From Amoebophrya sp. AT5.2 (taxonomy: Eukaryota > Sar > Dinophyceae > Syndiniales > Amoebophryaceae), in NCBI GenBank assembly GCA_005223375.1, contig RXOD01003808.1:1-61462 (forward strand): a stretch of 61,462 bases of DNA, in the 5' to 3' direction. The notes under the pieces were generated by a model that ran no database searches, was not told where the DNA came from, and was given only the letters and a program-made list of their open reading frames with translations. Shown piece by piece: positions 33,301 to 44,725 of the stretch. A program made the translations under genes and the position numbers. Each line of letters opens with the position of its first letter. Position 1 is the stretch's first letter.

Positions 33301-34823
33301 CGTACGACACAAGCACCTGGATCTGCCGCCACAGAAGAAAGGTGGGCAGGAGCTGCGTGCACGACCAAGACTGCATCTATGGACTGCACAAATGCCTCTC
33401 AGCGAGAACCACCGAGGGGAGCGTACAATTTTCTTATTCCTTCTACCACCAGCTGCACTTAAACTAGTACGAAGTAGGTGGGCGCCAGCCCCTATGTATA
33501 AGGCACAACTTTCTTAGTGGTAGCTTTGTCGGCACTTCCTGGAAAAACCCAAACTCCATCGCAGAAACGGCAGTGCATGCCGCTGCGGCCGTACGAGGAG
33601 ACGCACATTTGCAAGTCGCACTTCGACTGCCCGCACGTGAACTACTACTGCCCGGACGACCCTACGGGGAACGATCCATTCTGGATCAAGTACTGCAGAA
33701 TGCAGCTCGACGAAGGGCGAAAGTGCAGTTCGGATCTGGAGTGCAGAACCGACATGCTGTGCAACACGATAGAGGTTCCCGCGCCCCGGTGTCGACGAAT
33801 TTTCAGCCTGCCGCTTGGACACCTGGCCAAAGACGACCGCCTCTGCATCACGGGATGGACCAACAAGAACCGAGTTTGCACGTAGTTTTCACTAAAGTTG
33901 TAACTGATAGTTTATTCGCGTTCACATGTAGTTTTCGTTGCCGGATCACTTTCGCTGCAGAACATAGAAGTTGCTGATTCATTCTTGTGCCGCGTCGGTT
34001 GATGGCGACCTTAGCCGCCCTCCTGGCCCTCGCAAGGGCGATGCCGGGGACGCATGCTGATAGGTCGGAGCCACATAGATGCATTTAAACCACATATGCT
34101 CATCCTACAGGTACCCCGCGAAGTCGAAGCGAGTGGGCAAGCCCTGCAACGACAATAGCGACTGTCCGACCACGGATCCGACGGGGCGCACGGGGACCTG
34201 CTATTGCAAGGACTGGTGGGACGCTGCACACTCGAAGTATTGTCTTCCGGTCGTGGGCGACCTGAAGAATCGCATGCAGACGGTTCGCGACCTCGAGCAA
34301 TTCAAGGCGGACAACTGCGGAAAGTTCTACACCGAGGAAGAGTGTCTGGAGGAGTTCTCCCCAACCATGCGCGACCTAAAGGACAAAGTCGAAGGAGAAA
34401 TACAGGTATAGTGCTGTCGACTATTACGGTCACGATGAGGATGAAGATGACCACCTCCTCGTCACGCGCCATTCGATAGCATTTTATTCATATGTGGATA
34501 TGGATTCAAATTCATACAACGAACGAGCCGCGCTCTGGAATAATCCGATTCGTCATGGAGGTGAGAAAGACAAAATTTATGAATTACAAACGCGATTGCA
34601 GTGTCTCTCCGGCGGGCCCTACCTTCCGGACTCAAGCTGCGCACTGGGGGACGGCGGCGGAAAGTATATCGACTACTGTATGCGCTCTGGCGGCCACAAC
34701 GAAATGGACACGTTTTCAGCCAAGGGTCTCTCGGCGGAAGGATCAGCGTCTGGACAAGCGGTCAGCTCCGCGTCGCGTGTCGTCGCGATTGTAGCCACAA
34801 TGCTGTTGATGTTCGGGATGTAG
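30358..34823 (+). CDS. EF-hand, cysteine-rich surface protein with GPI-like C-terminus
   Basis: Nine exons keep phase at every junction: 30358-31434, 31570-31892, 31988-32152, 32289-32589, 32732-32827, 32910-33422, 33565-33881, 34111-34405 and 34602-34823, giving 1102 residues. Residues 630-641 form a complete EF-hand calcium loop, DLNYDGFITAQE. The second half is cysteine-rich. It includes four variants of a GxxCxxxxDC...C knot: VGRSCVHDQDC, ETHICKSHFDC, EGRKCSSDLEC and VGKPCNDNSDC. The last residues, VVAIVATMLLMFGM after a small-residue Ser/Gly segment, look like a GPI-attachment signal, so the protein is probably displayed on the cell surface. The N-terminus has a moderately hydrophobic segment (LLVASAVAVEVARW) rather than a classic signal peptide; exon 1 is the least certain part. 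Function is unknown; adhesion or calcium sensing is plausible. Confidence 0.75.
31901..31977. repeat. Inverted repeat inside an intron
   Basis: Within the intron at 31893-31987, AGTAAAG (31901-31907) pairs with CTTTACT (31971-31977), and GGTGG (31914-31918) pairs with CCACC (31962-31966). The two arms sit just inside the splice sites, so most of the intron can fold as one hairpin. This is the layout expected of an introner-like element with terminal inverted repeats. Confidence 0.6.
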
Positions 34824-35937
34824 CGATCGTGAACAGTGGTTCTTAAAGACGGGCTCTACTTCGAGTGGGACGAGGAAAGCGGCCTATAATGTCTTGCACT
34901 TCTTTAACATTAACTTTACTACCGTTCATCTGCATGTGCATCAAACAAGACTAGACGAACTTTTCTTTGTACTGTTGACGATGTGCTTCCTTTTTTAAGT
35001 GCGACAGCGGGGTGGCTGCAGCGGCATTTCGCGGAGGGCAAAACAGGCGAAGCGATGTCGCGGCCGTTTTTTTGTGTAAGTAGACGTGAAGGTTCTTGTT
35101 GTTACGCATTCATTTGACCGCGAGGGGGACAAAACTCTCGCTACAAAAACAGAAGACCCGAGGGTCCAAACAATAACGTCGACGGCGCACGTACCGTGCA
35201 CGCGTGCCGCGCAGTGAGTCAATTTGAATTTGTCAAGCCGAAGCAAGTGCAAGAAAAAGTAAAAGAAAACGAAAGGCCTGCGATCACAGCTCTCGTTTGT
35301 GTTGCTCAGAATGTCAGCAGCGCCCTACAGGCACGAGTGGTTCCTTCAGTCCGTGCTTGAAGACCTGGTCTTAATTTGATGACTCAACGAAGGGGAAGAA
35401 CGAAGGAGTAAAGTGTAACGCAGTGCTCTTCAGAAGACGATCATGTGAAGACGAAACAAAAACAAGTAGTGACGGACCAGCGCAGAGTAAATCCCAAAAT
35501 GAGTGCTGCGTCCTCTCTTATCGTGGTCTATCCGTCGTACTCCCCCGCGATGCGCATGCGATCTACGTTCGTGAGAAGTGACGAAGACGAGTGAGTGCCA
35601 AATGCATGGAGCTGCAGCCGAGGATCAGTCGTGAACTTTTAGTTCATCGAATGATAAGGATAGGCGCACAAAAAAAAAGAAGACATACAACAAAAACAGA
35701 TTTTTTTGCTAAATTTAAAGCAAGGTATGTAGGACAGGAAATAGAAACGAGTCATCCGTCAGAACCTGTTCCTCGCGCCACGCATCCAGTAAGGCTTTCT
35801 TTAACTTGCCGATAATATGTTCACGTGAGGCTGTTGAGGAAAAGCAAAAACTAATACTTTTACTTTTTTCATCGAGATGAAGTGCTCGATCAATCACTAA
35901 TCTCTCCGCTTTCGCAAAAAGCGTGTCCGTCGAGACC
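34824..35937. other. Intergenic region
   Basis: About 1.1 kb between the EF-hand gene and the disordered three-exon gene, of lower GC. Short frames occur but none has support. A stretch near 35500-35590 has slightly higher GC but no usable reading frame. Nothing else is recognised. Confidence 0.4.
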
Positions 35938-38900
35938 ATGTCGGCTAGCTCGGATCATAGTGATGAGGACTCCGCCGTCTCGCGTCCGAAGACGCGGCGG
36001 CAGAGAAGTCCATTGGCGGAGGAGGTCGAGAGACGTATCCCGCGGAGGCAAAGAAGTCCATCGGCGAAGGAGATCGAGAGACGTCTCTTGCAGAACTGCA
36101 GGCTGAGGGACGAAAAAGAGAAGCTGAAGAAACAGGCCGAAGGGGCTGTTTCATCGAAGCAACGACCGCCGGAACGACTTCCAGACCGGGCGGGCGGAGG
36201 CGCATCTCGTCCACCGGCACAGCAGGGGAAACCTACGAAGACTACGATAGTGGAGGCAGACGGCGACTCCGATGGCAGCAGAATAAAATCGCGACGCAGA
36301 AGAAGTGGTGGAGGCGGCGATTGGAAGGCGAAAGCTAGTACTCCGTCGCGCGACGGCGACGAGAAGGAGAACAAGAAGCAAAAGGGGAAGCCGCACAGTC
36401 CTGAACCCGACGACGGGGCATCCGACCTGCTTTCGTCCTCTCGCTCAGAAGAGGAAAAAGGTGGCCTCGACATGCGGGATTCATTATCGTCAGACGACGA
36501 GCTTTCAGAGTCCAGCGAGCTGAAGCTGTCCAACTCGAAATCGGAACACAATAGCGCAGGACCAGCCGCGAGCGCTGCTCCTGGGGGGGTTTCGGTGGAG
36601 CCAGCGAATGCTTCGGCCCGAAGTTCAGCATCGGAGCAGGGGAAGGTCGAAGTCGAACACGCACCGCGGGATTCGGCGGAAGACAGCAGCAAAAACGTCA
36701 GGGACGAGCAGCTAGTGCTAGTGGCGGAGCCAAGTTTGCTGGTACCAGCTCCAGCGCAGAACGGCTGCGACACCGAAGTGAAGGGAGCGGATCAGCCGGA
36801 GCAGAAACTGCGGATTGGGAACGCGAAGGACCTAGAGGTAATGAAGCGCCCAGGTGTAGCCTCGCCACCAAAGAGAGACTCTGACGGTGTTGCAGCAGAC
36901 GTGGAGCCATCGAAGACGAAGACGATTGAAGTCGACGAGGAAGAGGCACCTGCGCAGAGAGTCCTAACGCCGCACAACGATGGCTCCTGCGCTGCTGGAG
37001 CTGAAAAGCCGACGCTAGTAGACGAGGCTGCGTCAGCGTCTGCGTCACCGTCAGCGCCTCCGGCAAATGCAGCTGAGCAGCCGCGCACAGAATTTAGTGT
37101 CGCGCAAGATGGCGGGACTGCAGATGCGGAATCAATTCTAATTGCACGCCCGAACGAGCAGAAGGACGACTGTGCGCGGACCTCCGAGCCTTCTGCCACA
37201 CCACAGCAGGAGTGTCGCGAACAGATGCGGGCAGTTTCTCGGCCCGAAGCTGCGGCAGCGGAACCTCAAACGCCGACGTTAACACAGGACGCTGCGCTTG
37301 CGACATGCACAGACTGCGCGCGGACCTCCGAGCCTTCTGCCACCTCGGAGCAGCAGTATCGATCCGCTGCAGCGTCGGACATAACAGGAAGTGCAACGGC
37401 GGGCGTGCCTGTACTGCCCGTCGAGCAAAAACTTGCGCTGCAAAGTGGTGCCGCGGCGGCAGTCGGGCCTTCGCCTCTTCTGGCAGCGCCCCTTGCTGGC
37501 GTACAGCTCCTCAGGGCCGGAGCGGGAGAGTTCCGCATCGTGGAGGAAGAAGACGAGGAGACGGGCTGGCGAACGAAGCGGTCGGTTTTCGTTCCAGCAA
37601 CAGCTCCAGACGCTGCTGCGTTCGCATCATGGCAGCCGCCGGTGGGTGGTCTGGCGCCGGTGGAAGCTGCGGTGCCAGCCAGTGCTTCTACATCTACACG
37701 AGCCAGGCAGCGGAAGCCCACCTCGTTCGACGCTCCGCGCCTCCGGACGAAGCACGCAGAGCAGTTGGGGAACGGGCCGGGGTGTCCTGTAGAGCCGACG
37801 TCGTCCCCCGCACAGGGAGCAACTGAGTTTGCTGCTTCGGCAAAAGCTGACGCCTCTGAAAAAGGGATGACGGTACTTCCTGCTGACGCAGAACCGACGA
37901 GAAAAAGCACGCAGGCCGCCGCTTGTAATTCGCCCGGTGTCGACGTTCAGCTTCAGAACGAGTCGGATCCGCCGGCAGTACCCTCCAAAGCTGTACTTGT
38001 AGCACGCCAGTCCGGCAAAGTTGCGTCGCCTGCTGCAACTGCAAGTCGTACCTTTGTTGCGGAACAAAGGGAAACCGCGGGTGTGGAGTGCGCTTCTGGT
38101 GTGGCGGCGCTTTCCTCGCTGGAGGTCGAGACAGAAAGAGCAAAGGACCAAGTCGATTCTGCTTCTGCTGATGCCGTGCCAGCTGAGAATAAGGGATCGT
38201 CCCGAGAGACCGCCTCGGATCCAGGTGCGGGAGGTGCGTCTAGCAGTTCCGTGATGCCAGCAAATGCGAGAGCGCCTTTTGCTGCGCCGGTGGTCGTAAG
38301 CGTAACGGAAAACCAAGCGCCGGTAGATAATTCTGGATGTAGTGCGGCGGGACTGCTGGAAGCCCCACCAGCACCAGCTGCAAAGCCTGCTGGATTTGCA
38401 CGCGACAGCGATGAGGACGATGTCGAGAAGCCTACGACCTGGACGAAGCGAGAGGACGACGCGGTACTACTATCAGATAGCTTTCTAACTTTACTTTGAG
38501 AATGAGACTCCTACTCAATTTTTCTGTCCTCAACCTCAAGTCAACTCTGTCTGTATCGGGCAACAAAGTAAAAAACCCAGCAATCCACCACATCACAGGA
38601 GCCCCGACGTACCAGCTTGCGGATAATATCGGACTCAAGCGTAGCCACCATAACAAACTACCTGCGACAGAACGCGGGCGGCGCGTCATCATCATCGTCT
38701 TCATCGCGGCAGGCTCCAGGTGTCCCCGCAGCAGATACGAAGTCTGGCACTACGTCGTCGCAGCTCCTTCACGGCGGCGTCCCGGCCGAAGATCACGCAA
38801 GCAGCGGCCCTCCCCGCACGGAGGAAAGAGCCGCTCCCACTCTCCGGACGGCCGCCAAATCTCAGACACCAACGGAATTCAGATTGGCGCGCGTGCTGCG

Positions 38901-40804
38901 CGAAAATCCGGCTGCGCGCGTGTCCGACTGCAAGCCCGAGGAATCGCCGCAGTTGCTCTCCCAGAAGGGTGGCAGTGCTAGTGCATCCCGGGGCAAGGCC
39001 AAGACCCAGTCTGCACTACACGACGTGAAAGTTCTGCGCGGCTTTTCGGTCACTGACGCGAACGGGGAGTACGTCAGTCTTGAACAGCGGGGGGATCATA
39101 CAACAATTCTGGAGCCCGCCCGCGCGCGGGAGATCGTGGCCGCGTTCGGGCAGGGCAACTTCTACCTGCAGCGCTCCCCCCCGGAGGACTACTTTCTGTG
39201 CTACCGCTGGAGCCCGGAGACAGTTTTCGAGCAGCACCTGCTCACGGCCGACCGGCTCTGTGACGGCATCATTCCGCATGACCTCAAGATCCCTCGTCGG
39301 GCAACAAGCGACCGAACGCTGAGCCCAAATGTCGTGGCGCGCGCCCGGTTTCGCGACCGGCTGCTGCAGCGCGCGGGAAATGGCAGGCGTTCGGAGGCGT
39401 TCGACGACGGCGTTCAACTGGCGCTGCGGCCGGACCAGGTCTTAGGAGGACTTCCGTACGGCTGGTACGTGTACCGGCGGCGCGATTTGGACAGGGTCCT
39501 GGCGGAAGTGACCGGGAAGGGCTTCCTGAACAACTTCGGCCTGGGCGGGTTCGAAGCCAGGGGTGAGAAGAATAACGCGTCGTCTGGTGCTGCTTCTTCG
39601 AAAGCGAAACCCACAGGAACCGCGCGAGATCAAAGTAGAGGCACATCAGAGAAAGGAGGAGGGGGGCGGAAAGACTGGTCACAGCGCGGCTTGAGCGAGC
39701 AATCATATTGGTCCGAGCTTCAGAGAGAGGTCGGGGTTCTGCCCGTTGACCCGAAACCACAGAAGGAGAAGTCAAAGGAGGCGCGTCCCGTGTGTGCCCG
39801 GACGCTCTGCGATTCGTTAGCGCACGCGAAAGCGGAAGGCGAGGCGCCGGCGTTTGACATACTGCAACCGGCCGACGCGGTCGCCGTGCAGCTACGCGGG
39901 ACGAGGGCACTCGCGGAATCCAAATGGTGCGAGTACATTCCGCAAGAGCTAATACGGAACTTCATCGGTATGGGATTTTGGAACGAGGCGCTCAACGGGC
40001 TCTGGCTGCGCCAGAGCGCACGCGTGCCGAAGGAGGCAGAGAAGCGGAGACTGCACACGGAAGACTACCGCAGCTCGCGTTACGTAAAGGTGTTTGAGGT
40101 CGAGGGGGAAGAAGTTCAAAAGGGACCCACGGCCAAGGTGGCGACTCACAAGGCCAAGGGCGGGCCGTCGAAAACTTACCGGCTGCAAGAGTGGCGCAGC
40201 GGCCCGATGTACAGCGCGCTCCACCGGGGGATCCAGCACGCACTTTGTCTGTTTTGTCGCGCCTCGCCAAGAAGCCCACTGGAGCTCGTCGCGTACCACG
40301 ACGCGACGGGGTGGAAAGAGCTCGCCTGGGATAAGTCAACCACCCGCCGGGTGTTCGTGGTACACGGCTACTTCTAGCGCTTGTTCCCATGTTCAGAATC
40401 AGAAATCGAAATCGAGTGTGCCCACCCCCACTATTAACTTTCCTTTGCACGACCAAATCAAAACCAAATTCAAAACCTAGTTTCAACTACCTGCGCACGC
40501 ACCCCAGGAAAACCGCTGTGTGCGCATCCTCGACGAGGTAACGAAGGAGAAGGAATGCCAGCAGCTCGACGAGATAAATCCTGCGGCGGTGACAATGATG
40601 GAAGAGGAGACGGATCCGAACGGCCGCAGCGCGAAGACGAAAGACGAGCGCATGCGATCGTTCCGCAGCGGACGAGTGTACAAAACGAAGCGGTTGGATA
40701 TGGGGGTTTACGGAGAACGAGGGGACTACTTGTCAGCGGACGAGCAGTCGGGGAACGATGGGGAGGAAGGGGCGAGACCGTCCAAAAAAAGGAAACTCGG
40801 ATAA
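35938..40804 (+). CDS. Large disordered hypothetical protein with a C-terminal folded half
   Basis: Three exons, 35938-38463, 38671-40359 and 40508-40804, join in phase 0 (donors GTACTACTA and GTACACGGC) to give 1503 residues. The first 840 residues are low-complexity, with Arg/Ser stretches (PRRQRSPSAKEIERR, repeated with a 16-residue period), acidic runs and Ala/Pro-rich spacers. From about residue 960 the protein looks folded: VLRGFSVTDANGEYVSLEQ, a FLCYRWSPETVFEQHLL stretch, GLPYGWYVYRRRDLDRVL and KWCEYIPQELIRNFIGMGF. The C-terminus is basic and ends PSKKRKLG, a likely nuclear localisation signal. No family is recognised. The SR-like N-terminus and KKRK end suggest a nuclear, possibly RNA- or chromatin-associated role; this is inference. 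Confidence 0.7.
36001..36096 (+). repeat. 48-bp imperfect tandem repeat inside a coding exon
   Basis: Two copies with a 48-base period begin at 36001 (CAGAGAAGTCCATTGGCGG) and 36049 (CAAAGAAGTCCATCGGCGA). Each encodes a 16-residue unit with the consensus RRQRSPxAxExERR. The copies differ mostly by single-base changes, so the duplication is moderately old and kept in frame. Confidence 0.7.
38490..38572. repeat. Inverted repeat inside an intron
   Basis: Within the intron at 38464-38670, TTTACTTTG (38490-38498) is the exact reverse complement of CAAAGTAAA (38564-38572). The nine-base stem encloses about 65 bases and is another case of an intron carrying an inverted repeat. Confidence 0.55.
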
Positions 40805-41809
40805 GGTGATGACCCGGGGTTAGCGCGTCGCAATGCAAATGTGAATGTGGATGCGCTACCGTACTTCCCTGCTGGCATTGAAAGATAGCCTCTCGTGCCA
40901 AAGCCAGCGCCCAGGATAGAAAAACAAAGCAGCGCGTCTACCAGAATCGCGACGCGAAAGCGAAGAAATTTCTTGATATACCTTGCTGATTTAGATACTT
41001 ACATAGAAGTGTCGACGTCGCGACTATCCACTAATTGTCATTTGCGGCCGCGGCCTTTACATCAACTACAATGTGAGTCATGCGAGTGTGCCAGTGCCTT
41101 GCGGAATCACGACGGTGAATGTGCGACAGCTTTTCTGCTCTCCTGCGGCTGCTTGCCTCGTCGGTCCCTGCTGTCATCGGTTGTGTCGGTGTTTTTACGC
41201 AGCAAAGACGCCTGACGATCTGTCGAGAAGCTCCTCTATCATGTCAGTGGCGTGCGAAAACGTCTCGCGTGCATCACCAATGTTTTGCTGGATTGCATCA
41301 GCTGTCAGTTTGTCATTCCTGATTGCAAGCAGGCTCCCTGTTGCCAGCCCTTTTCGCAGAGCCCCGTCGTGTGTGGCAAGCATAGTTGCATATCCCAGCA
41401 CAGATACAGCCCCGCATACCCGCGTAAGCAACCCATACTTAGGGCAGTAAGACCAACCTTGTTCCAAAAGGAAGAACGTAACGTAAAACTCTTAGTGGCA
41501 AACAAAACAAATGTGCAGATGACAGAAACTCCCACTTTAATCTTGATTGAGTTTGAGCCGATACTTGCTGAAGCTGCGACATTTGTTTGTCTCTTTGAAG
41601 ATTTGCTCTACCTCTCAGCGAGGCAAGTCCCTTTCTATCTGAGTCCACGAAGCAGAGCCATACCGACATGCACTACAAGGCGTAAGAAGCTTCTTCAAAC
41701 CCAGTTACCCCACAGAGCCATACTAACATACACAAAAAGCAAGTAAGAGAAGCTTTGGCTTTCTCAATCACGCAACACGACATACTTTTATTACCCGTAA
41801 ACTATAACT
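40805..41809. other. Intergenic region with a possible minus-strand exon
   Basis: About 1 kb. A minus-strand frame at 41195-41467 reads like the C-terminal exon of a small membrane protein (YGLLTRVCGAVSVLGYATML, then ATGSLLAIRNDKLTADAIQ and a stop after SSGVFAA). A neighbouring minus frame upstream (41305-41535) is hydrophobic (VGVSVICTFVLFATKSF). The two could be joined by splicing, but no phase-consistent GT-AG pair was settled, so this is only a candidate. Confidence 0.3.
41653..41755. repeat. 60-bp imperfect tandem duplication upstream of a gene
   Basis: CAGAGCCATAC at 41653 recurs at 41713. After each copy comes a similar order of words (ACATGCAC or ACATACAC, then GTAAGA, then AGCTT). 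The second copy ends about 55 bases before the ATG at 41810, so the duplication lies in the presumed 5' region of that gene. Confidence 0.5.
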
Positions 41810-44002
41810 ATGTCAATGTCGAAGAGCCGCGGCGGCTCCAAGGCAATCCCCGGCGGGGTGGCGATAACGGTCATTGATCTCGCTGCCAACCGGTTCACTT
41901 TTGAGGTCGACCCGGCCCAAACGCAGACCGTGGAGAAGCTGCGGCAAAATGTTGCGCGGCGGTGGCACGTTCCGGGAGGCTTGGTAGCGCTCGAGGAGCT
42001 CCGCGGAGGTTCTCCGTCCCCTGCGCCGGTTGTCCATACCGAGGAGTCCGCCGCTGGCGTCCGCAACCCGGACCGGAATTTGCCGAAGGTCGATTTTGCG
42101 GCGATAAAGGCCGAGGCTTTGATGGGAGACGGAGCTGCGGCGAGTCCTCACTTTCGCGTGATCATCAGGCAGCCGGACCCTTTTCTGGAGGCGAAGGCAG
42201 TGGACGACAGCGACGACGAAAGCCCTTTTACGTTGCCGACTCCCGACGAGCACCGGCGCCTGCCGTCGAAAAACGCAGCCGTGGCGGAAGAATTCCTCGT
42301 CCGTGGTCCGCAGCGGGGCATGGCCGACGAAGAAGAGCTGGCGTTTCTGCTGTGCTGCTCCTTGAACAGGTGTCGCGAGTTCCTGTACTTGTTCCCGGAG
42401 TGGCGAAACAGCCTGAGCCTTCTGTGCCACCTGTTGCGCGTGTCTGACAAGTCCGGGTTTGAGATCGCGCGTGCTCGGTTTGCCGCCGCAATCGTGGAGG
42501 CGGCGCCAGTGAAGTCGCAGCTCTTCGACCCGTCGCTGCTCGTCGCGGCGGCGGGAGTGGGTCTGCAGAGGGACAGTTCTGCCGTTGGTGTCGGAGCGGC
42601 AGGCCGTTCGTCGAGGTCAGGATCCTTACTGGGTGTGGAGCGCAGACTGAGTCAACGGCTGCTGGGAAGTGCTTCGGGTGTTCATTCAGCCCCCACCACC
42701 GGCGAGTTGAACACGGCGGCGGCAACTTTATCCGCCCGTAAAAGTGGCGATACAGTGTCCGAGCCAGGGGTTTTTCTGCGGATCTACGAGCGGTGGGCAC
42801 CGACACTTATGGTCGCGGTGCTGGGGAACCCATTGTTCCGTCAGTACAATTGGACCATCCGAAAGCTCGGGCAAAGAACGCCTGGCAAGCAGGTCTTGGT
42901 CCGAAGCTTCGGTGTTGCCGAAGTGGGTAATAAATCGCGGTTCCCCGCACCAAAATCACGGGAAGAACGGGAGGAGATTTTGGTCACGCTGGTGAAGAAC
43001 GTGGTGATGAAAAGTCCGGCGGCGGTGCTCAACTACTCGGAAAAGGCAAGGTTTTTTCTGGCGAGGAACAGAGGGTCATCCAGTGGGCCAAGCAGGCCTG
43101 AAACGCTCGATGAGTCTGCGCCACTGCTTCTGCCGCGGTCGACCATTGCGCCGCTCTTCGAGCTCCCCTTTCTCCACGCGGTTGCGCATTTGGTCCTCAG
43201 CAAGCGCGAAGAGGCTCTCAAAGTGCACACACTTCTCGCGGTGGACTTGTTCAGTGGGTGGTCTCCATTCTGTGCTTGTTTAAGCCGCGGCGACCCGTCG
43301 CTGACGACGCGTTTACTGGCGTTTTTGAAACGCCAGGGCCCGAAGCAGTTCCCGGAAACTTCGGCCGCTTTCTGGGGAAAGCTCGACAGACTGGCACTCG
43401 AACTGCACGCAGAAGCGGTCTCAGAGTTGAAGCAGAAAACGAGCGGCGCGTCACTCTCGATCCACCGACCGGCTTTCGACGGGACACTGCCGAGTGAGCT
43501 CGCGACAATTTGTGGGAGAGAGCAAGGAAACGCTGGAGAGCAAGAAATTGAAATGCCTGAATCCCCGGCGGAAACAATAGCGCTCACCCCGCTACCAGCG
43601 GATGAAAAGATGATCAACGATGTAGCTGAGGACTGTCCAGGTATCGCTGAAGACGACGATGACGACGACGATTTTTTGCTTCCCGAGGATGTGATGCAGT
43701 CTCGCCTCGAGACGGAGTGGTGGGGCGGCGCGAATGGGGTGCCCGTTCTGGACTTTGGGGCGGCTAATCGCGGTCTGCTTGTGAGGGATAAAGAGGGATT
43801 CGCGATCGAGAATGGGGTTGCCGACGGTGTGTGGCAACTTGTGAGCTTTCGGCTGTATACGTCGTTGCGACACTTGTTTGGGGAAGACGGAGTAAACGTA
43901 CGCAAGGGACCGCTTGCAGGGAGGCAGTCGGCAATAGTCGGTCGCCCCTTGCGTGCAATTGTGGGCGGATACGTACCGGAACCCTCGGACACGGAGGAAT
44001 AG
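41810..44002 (+). CDS. Hypothetical protein with a possible ubiquitin-like N-terminus
   Basis: A single-exon protein of 730 residues starting at ATG 41810. The first 55 residues (VAITVIDLAANRFTFEVD, then VEKLRQNVARRWHVPGGLV) have the spacing of a ubiquitin-like beta-grasp fold, but no conserved signature proves it. The middle is helical: EEELAFLLCCSLNRCREFL with LFPEWRNSLSLLCHLLRVS, and later PFLHAVAHLVLSKREEALK. These suggest alpha-solenoid-like packing. An acidic run of seven aspartates occurs near residue 620. The C-terminus returns to folded strands (DGVWQLVSFRLYTSLRHLF). No catalytic motif, signal peptide or membrane segment is seen. Existence as a gene is well supported; function is unknown. 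Confidence 0.65.
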   Translation: MSMSKSRGGSKAIPGGVAITVIDLAANRFTFEVDPAQTQTVEKLRQNVARRWHVPGGLVALEELRGGSPSPAPVVHTEESAAGVRNPDRNLPKVDFAAIKAEALMGDGAAASPHFRVIIRQPDPFLEAKAVDDSDDESPFTLPTPDEHRRLPSKNAAVAEEFLVRGPQRGMADEEELAFLLCCSLNRCREFLYLFPEWRNSLSLLCHLLRVSDKSGFEIARARFAAAIVEAAPVKSQLFDPSLLVAAAGVGLQRDSSAVGVGAAGRSSRSGSLLGVERRLSQRLLGSASGVHSAPTTGELNTAAATLSARKSGDTVSEPGVFLRIYERWAPTLMVAVLGNPLFRQYNWTIRKLGQRTPGKQVLVRSFGVAEVGNKSRFPAPKSREEREEILVTLVKNVVMKSPAAVLNYSEKARFFLARNRGSSSGPSRPETLDESAPLLLPRSTIAPLFELPFLHAVAHLVLSKREEALKVHTLLAVDLFSGWSPFCACLSRGDPSLTTRLLAFLKRQGPKQFPETSAAFWGKLDRLALELHAEAVSELKQKTSGASLSIHRPAFDGTLPSELATICGREQGNAGEQEIEMPESPAETIALTPLPADEKMINDVAEDCPGIAEDDDDDDDFLLPEDVMQSRLETEWWGGANGVPVLDFGAANRGLLVRDKEGFAIENGVADGVWQLVSFRLYTSLRHLFGEDGVNVRKGPLAGRQSAIVGRPLRAIVGGYVPEPSDTEE

Positions 44003-44725
44003 AGTAGAACGCTTTGAGTTTGATGCCAGATACAGGTTGTGTCGTCGGAGTAAGTTCAAACTGTGTACAGTCAGAAGATCCATTCGTTTTATGAAGGTCA
44101 CATCCGACGGCGACGGGTGGCAACTTAAATTGCAACGTGGAGTTGTGGTTATCAATGGAGTTGGAGTGGGACCTGCTACGGCTGATAAAGTTCCGAACTG
44201 ATTGTACGACAAACTTCACGATCGCGAAAAGACGATCATGCTTGTGGTGTACATCTTCTTGGTCTGGGGAGAAGCTTCTGATAACCGTTTGGTAAAGGCA
44301 AACGTCGGTGCAGTTTATTTGCGCATGCCCTATAGCCCTTCATGTGCAAACATGCACACCGCAGGTGGCGCGTTTGCGCGGCTCGATGGAAGTTCGGAGG
44401 CTGTTGGCCGATGGGAGTGACGAGAGAAACACCCAGAGAGACGAGCAAAGCCAGAGGAGCCGAACGAGGGGAATGGCCCACAGTGACACCGTGAAAAAAA
44501 TGAGCAAAGCCGTGCACCTTGAACAGTGCAAAGGATTTGGAAGGCCCTCAGCGGAGTCGGCTGAGGTCGCTCGTCGAATCTCTAAGATGAATCTGGAGTG
44601 AATTAGAACTAGAAGTGGAAGAAATGGTGGATATCGCACTGCGCTGATAAAGATATAAGATAAACCCCGGCTTACTAGAAATTGAGACTCGCGTACACGT
44701 CGGCAGCGTCGAAGAAACAAGAAAA
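44003..44725. other. Intergenic region
   Basis: 723 bases. Short frames occur on both strands (for example plus 44308-44601) without start context or recognisable motif. No RNA or repeat was recognised. Confidence 0.35.
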
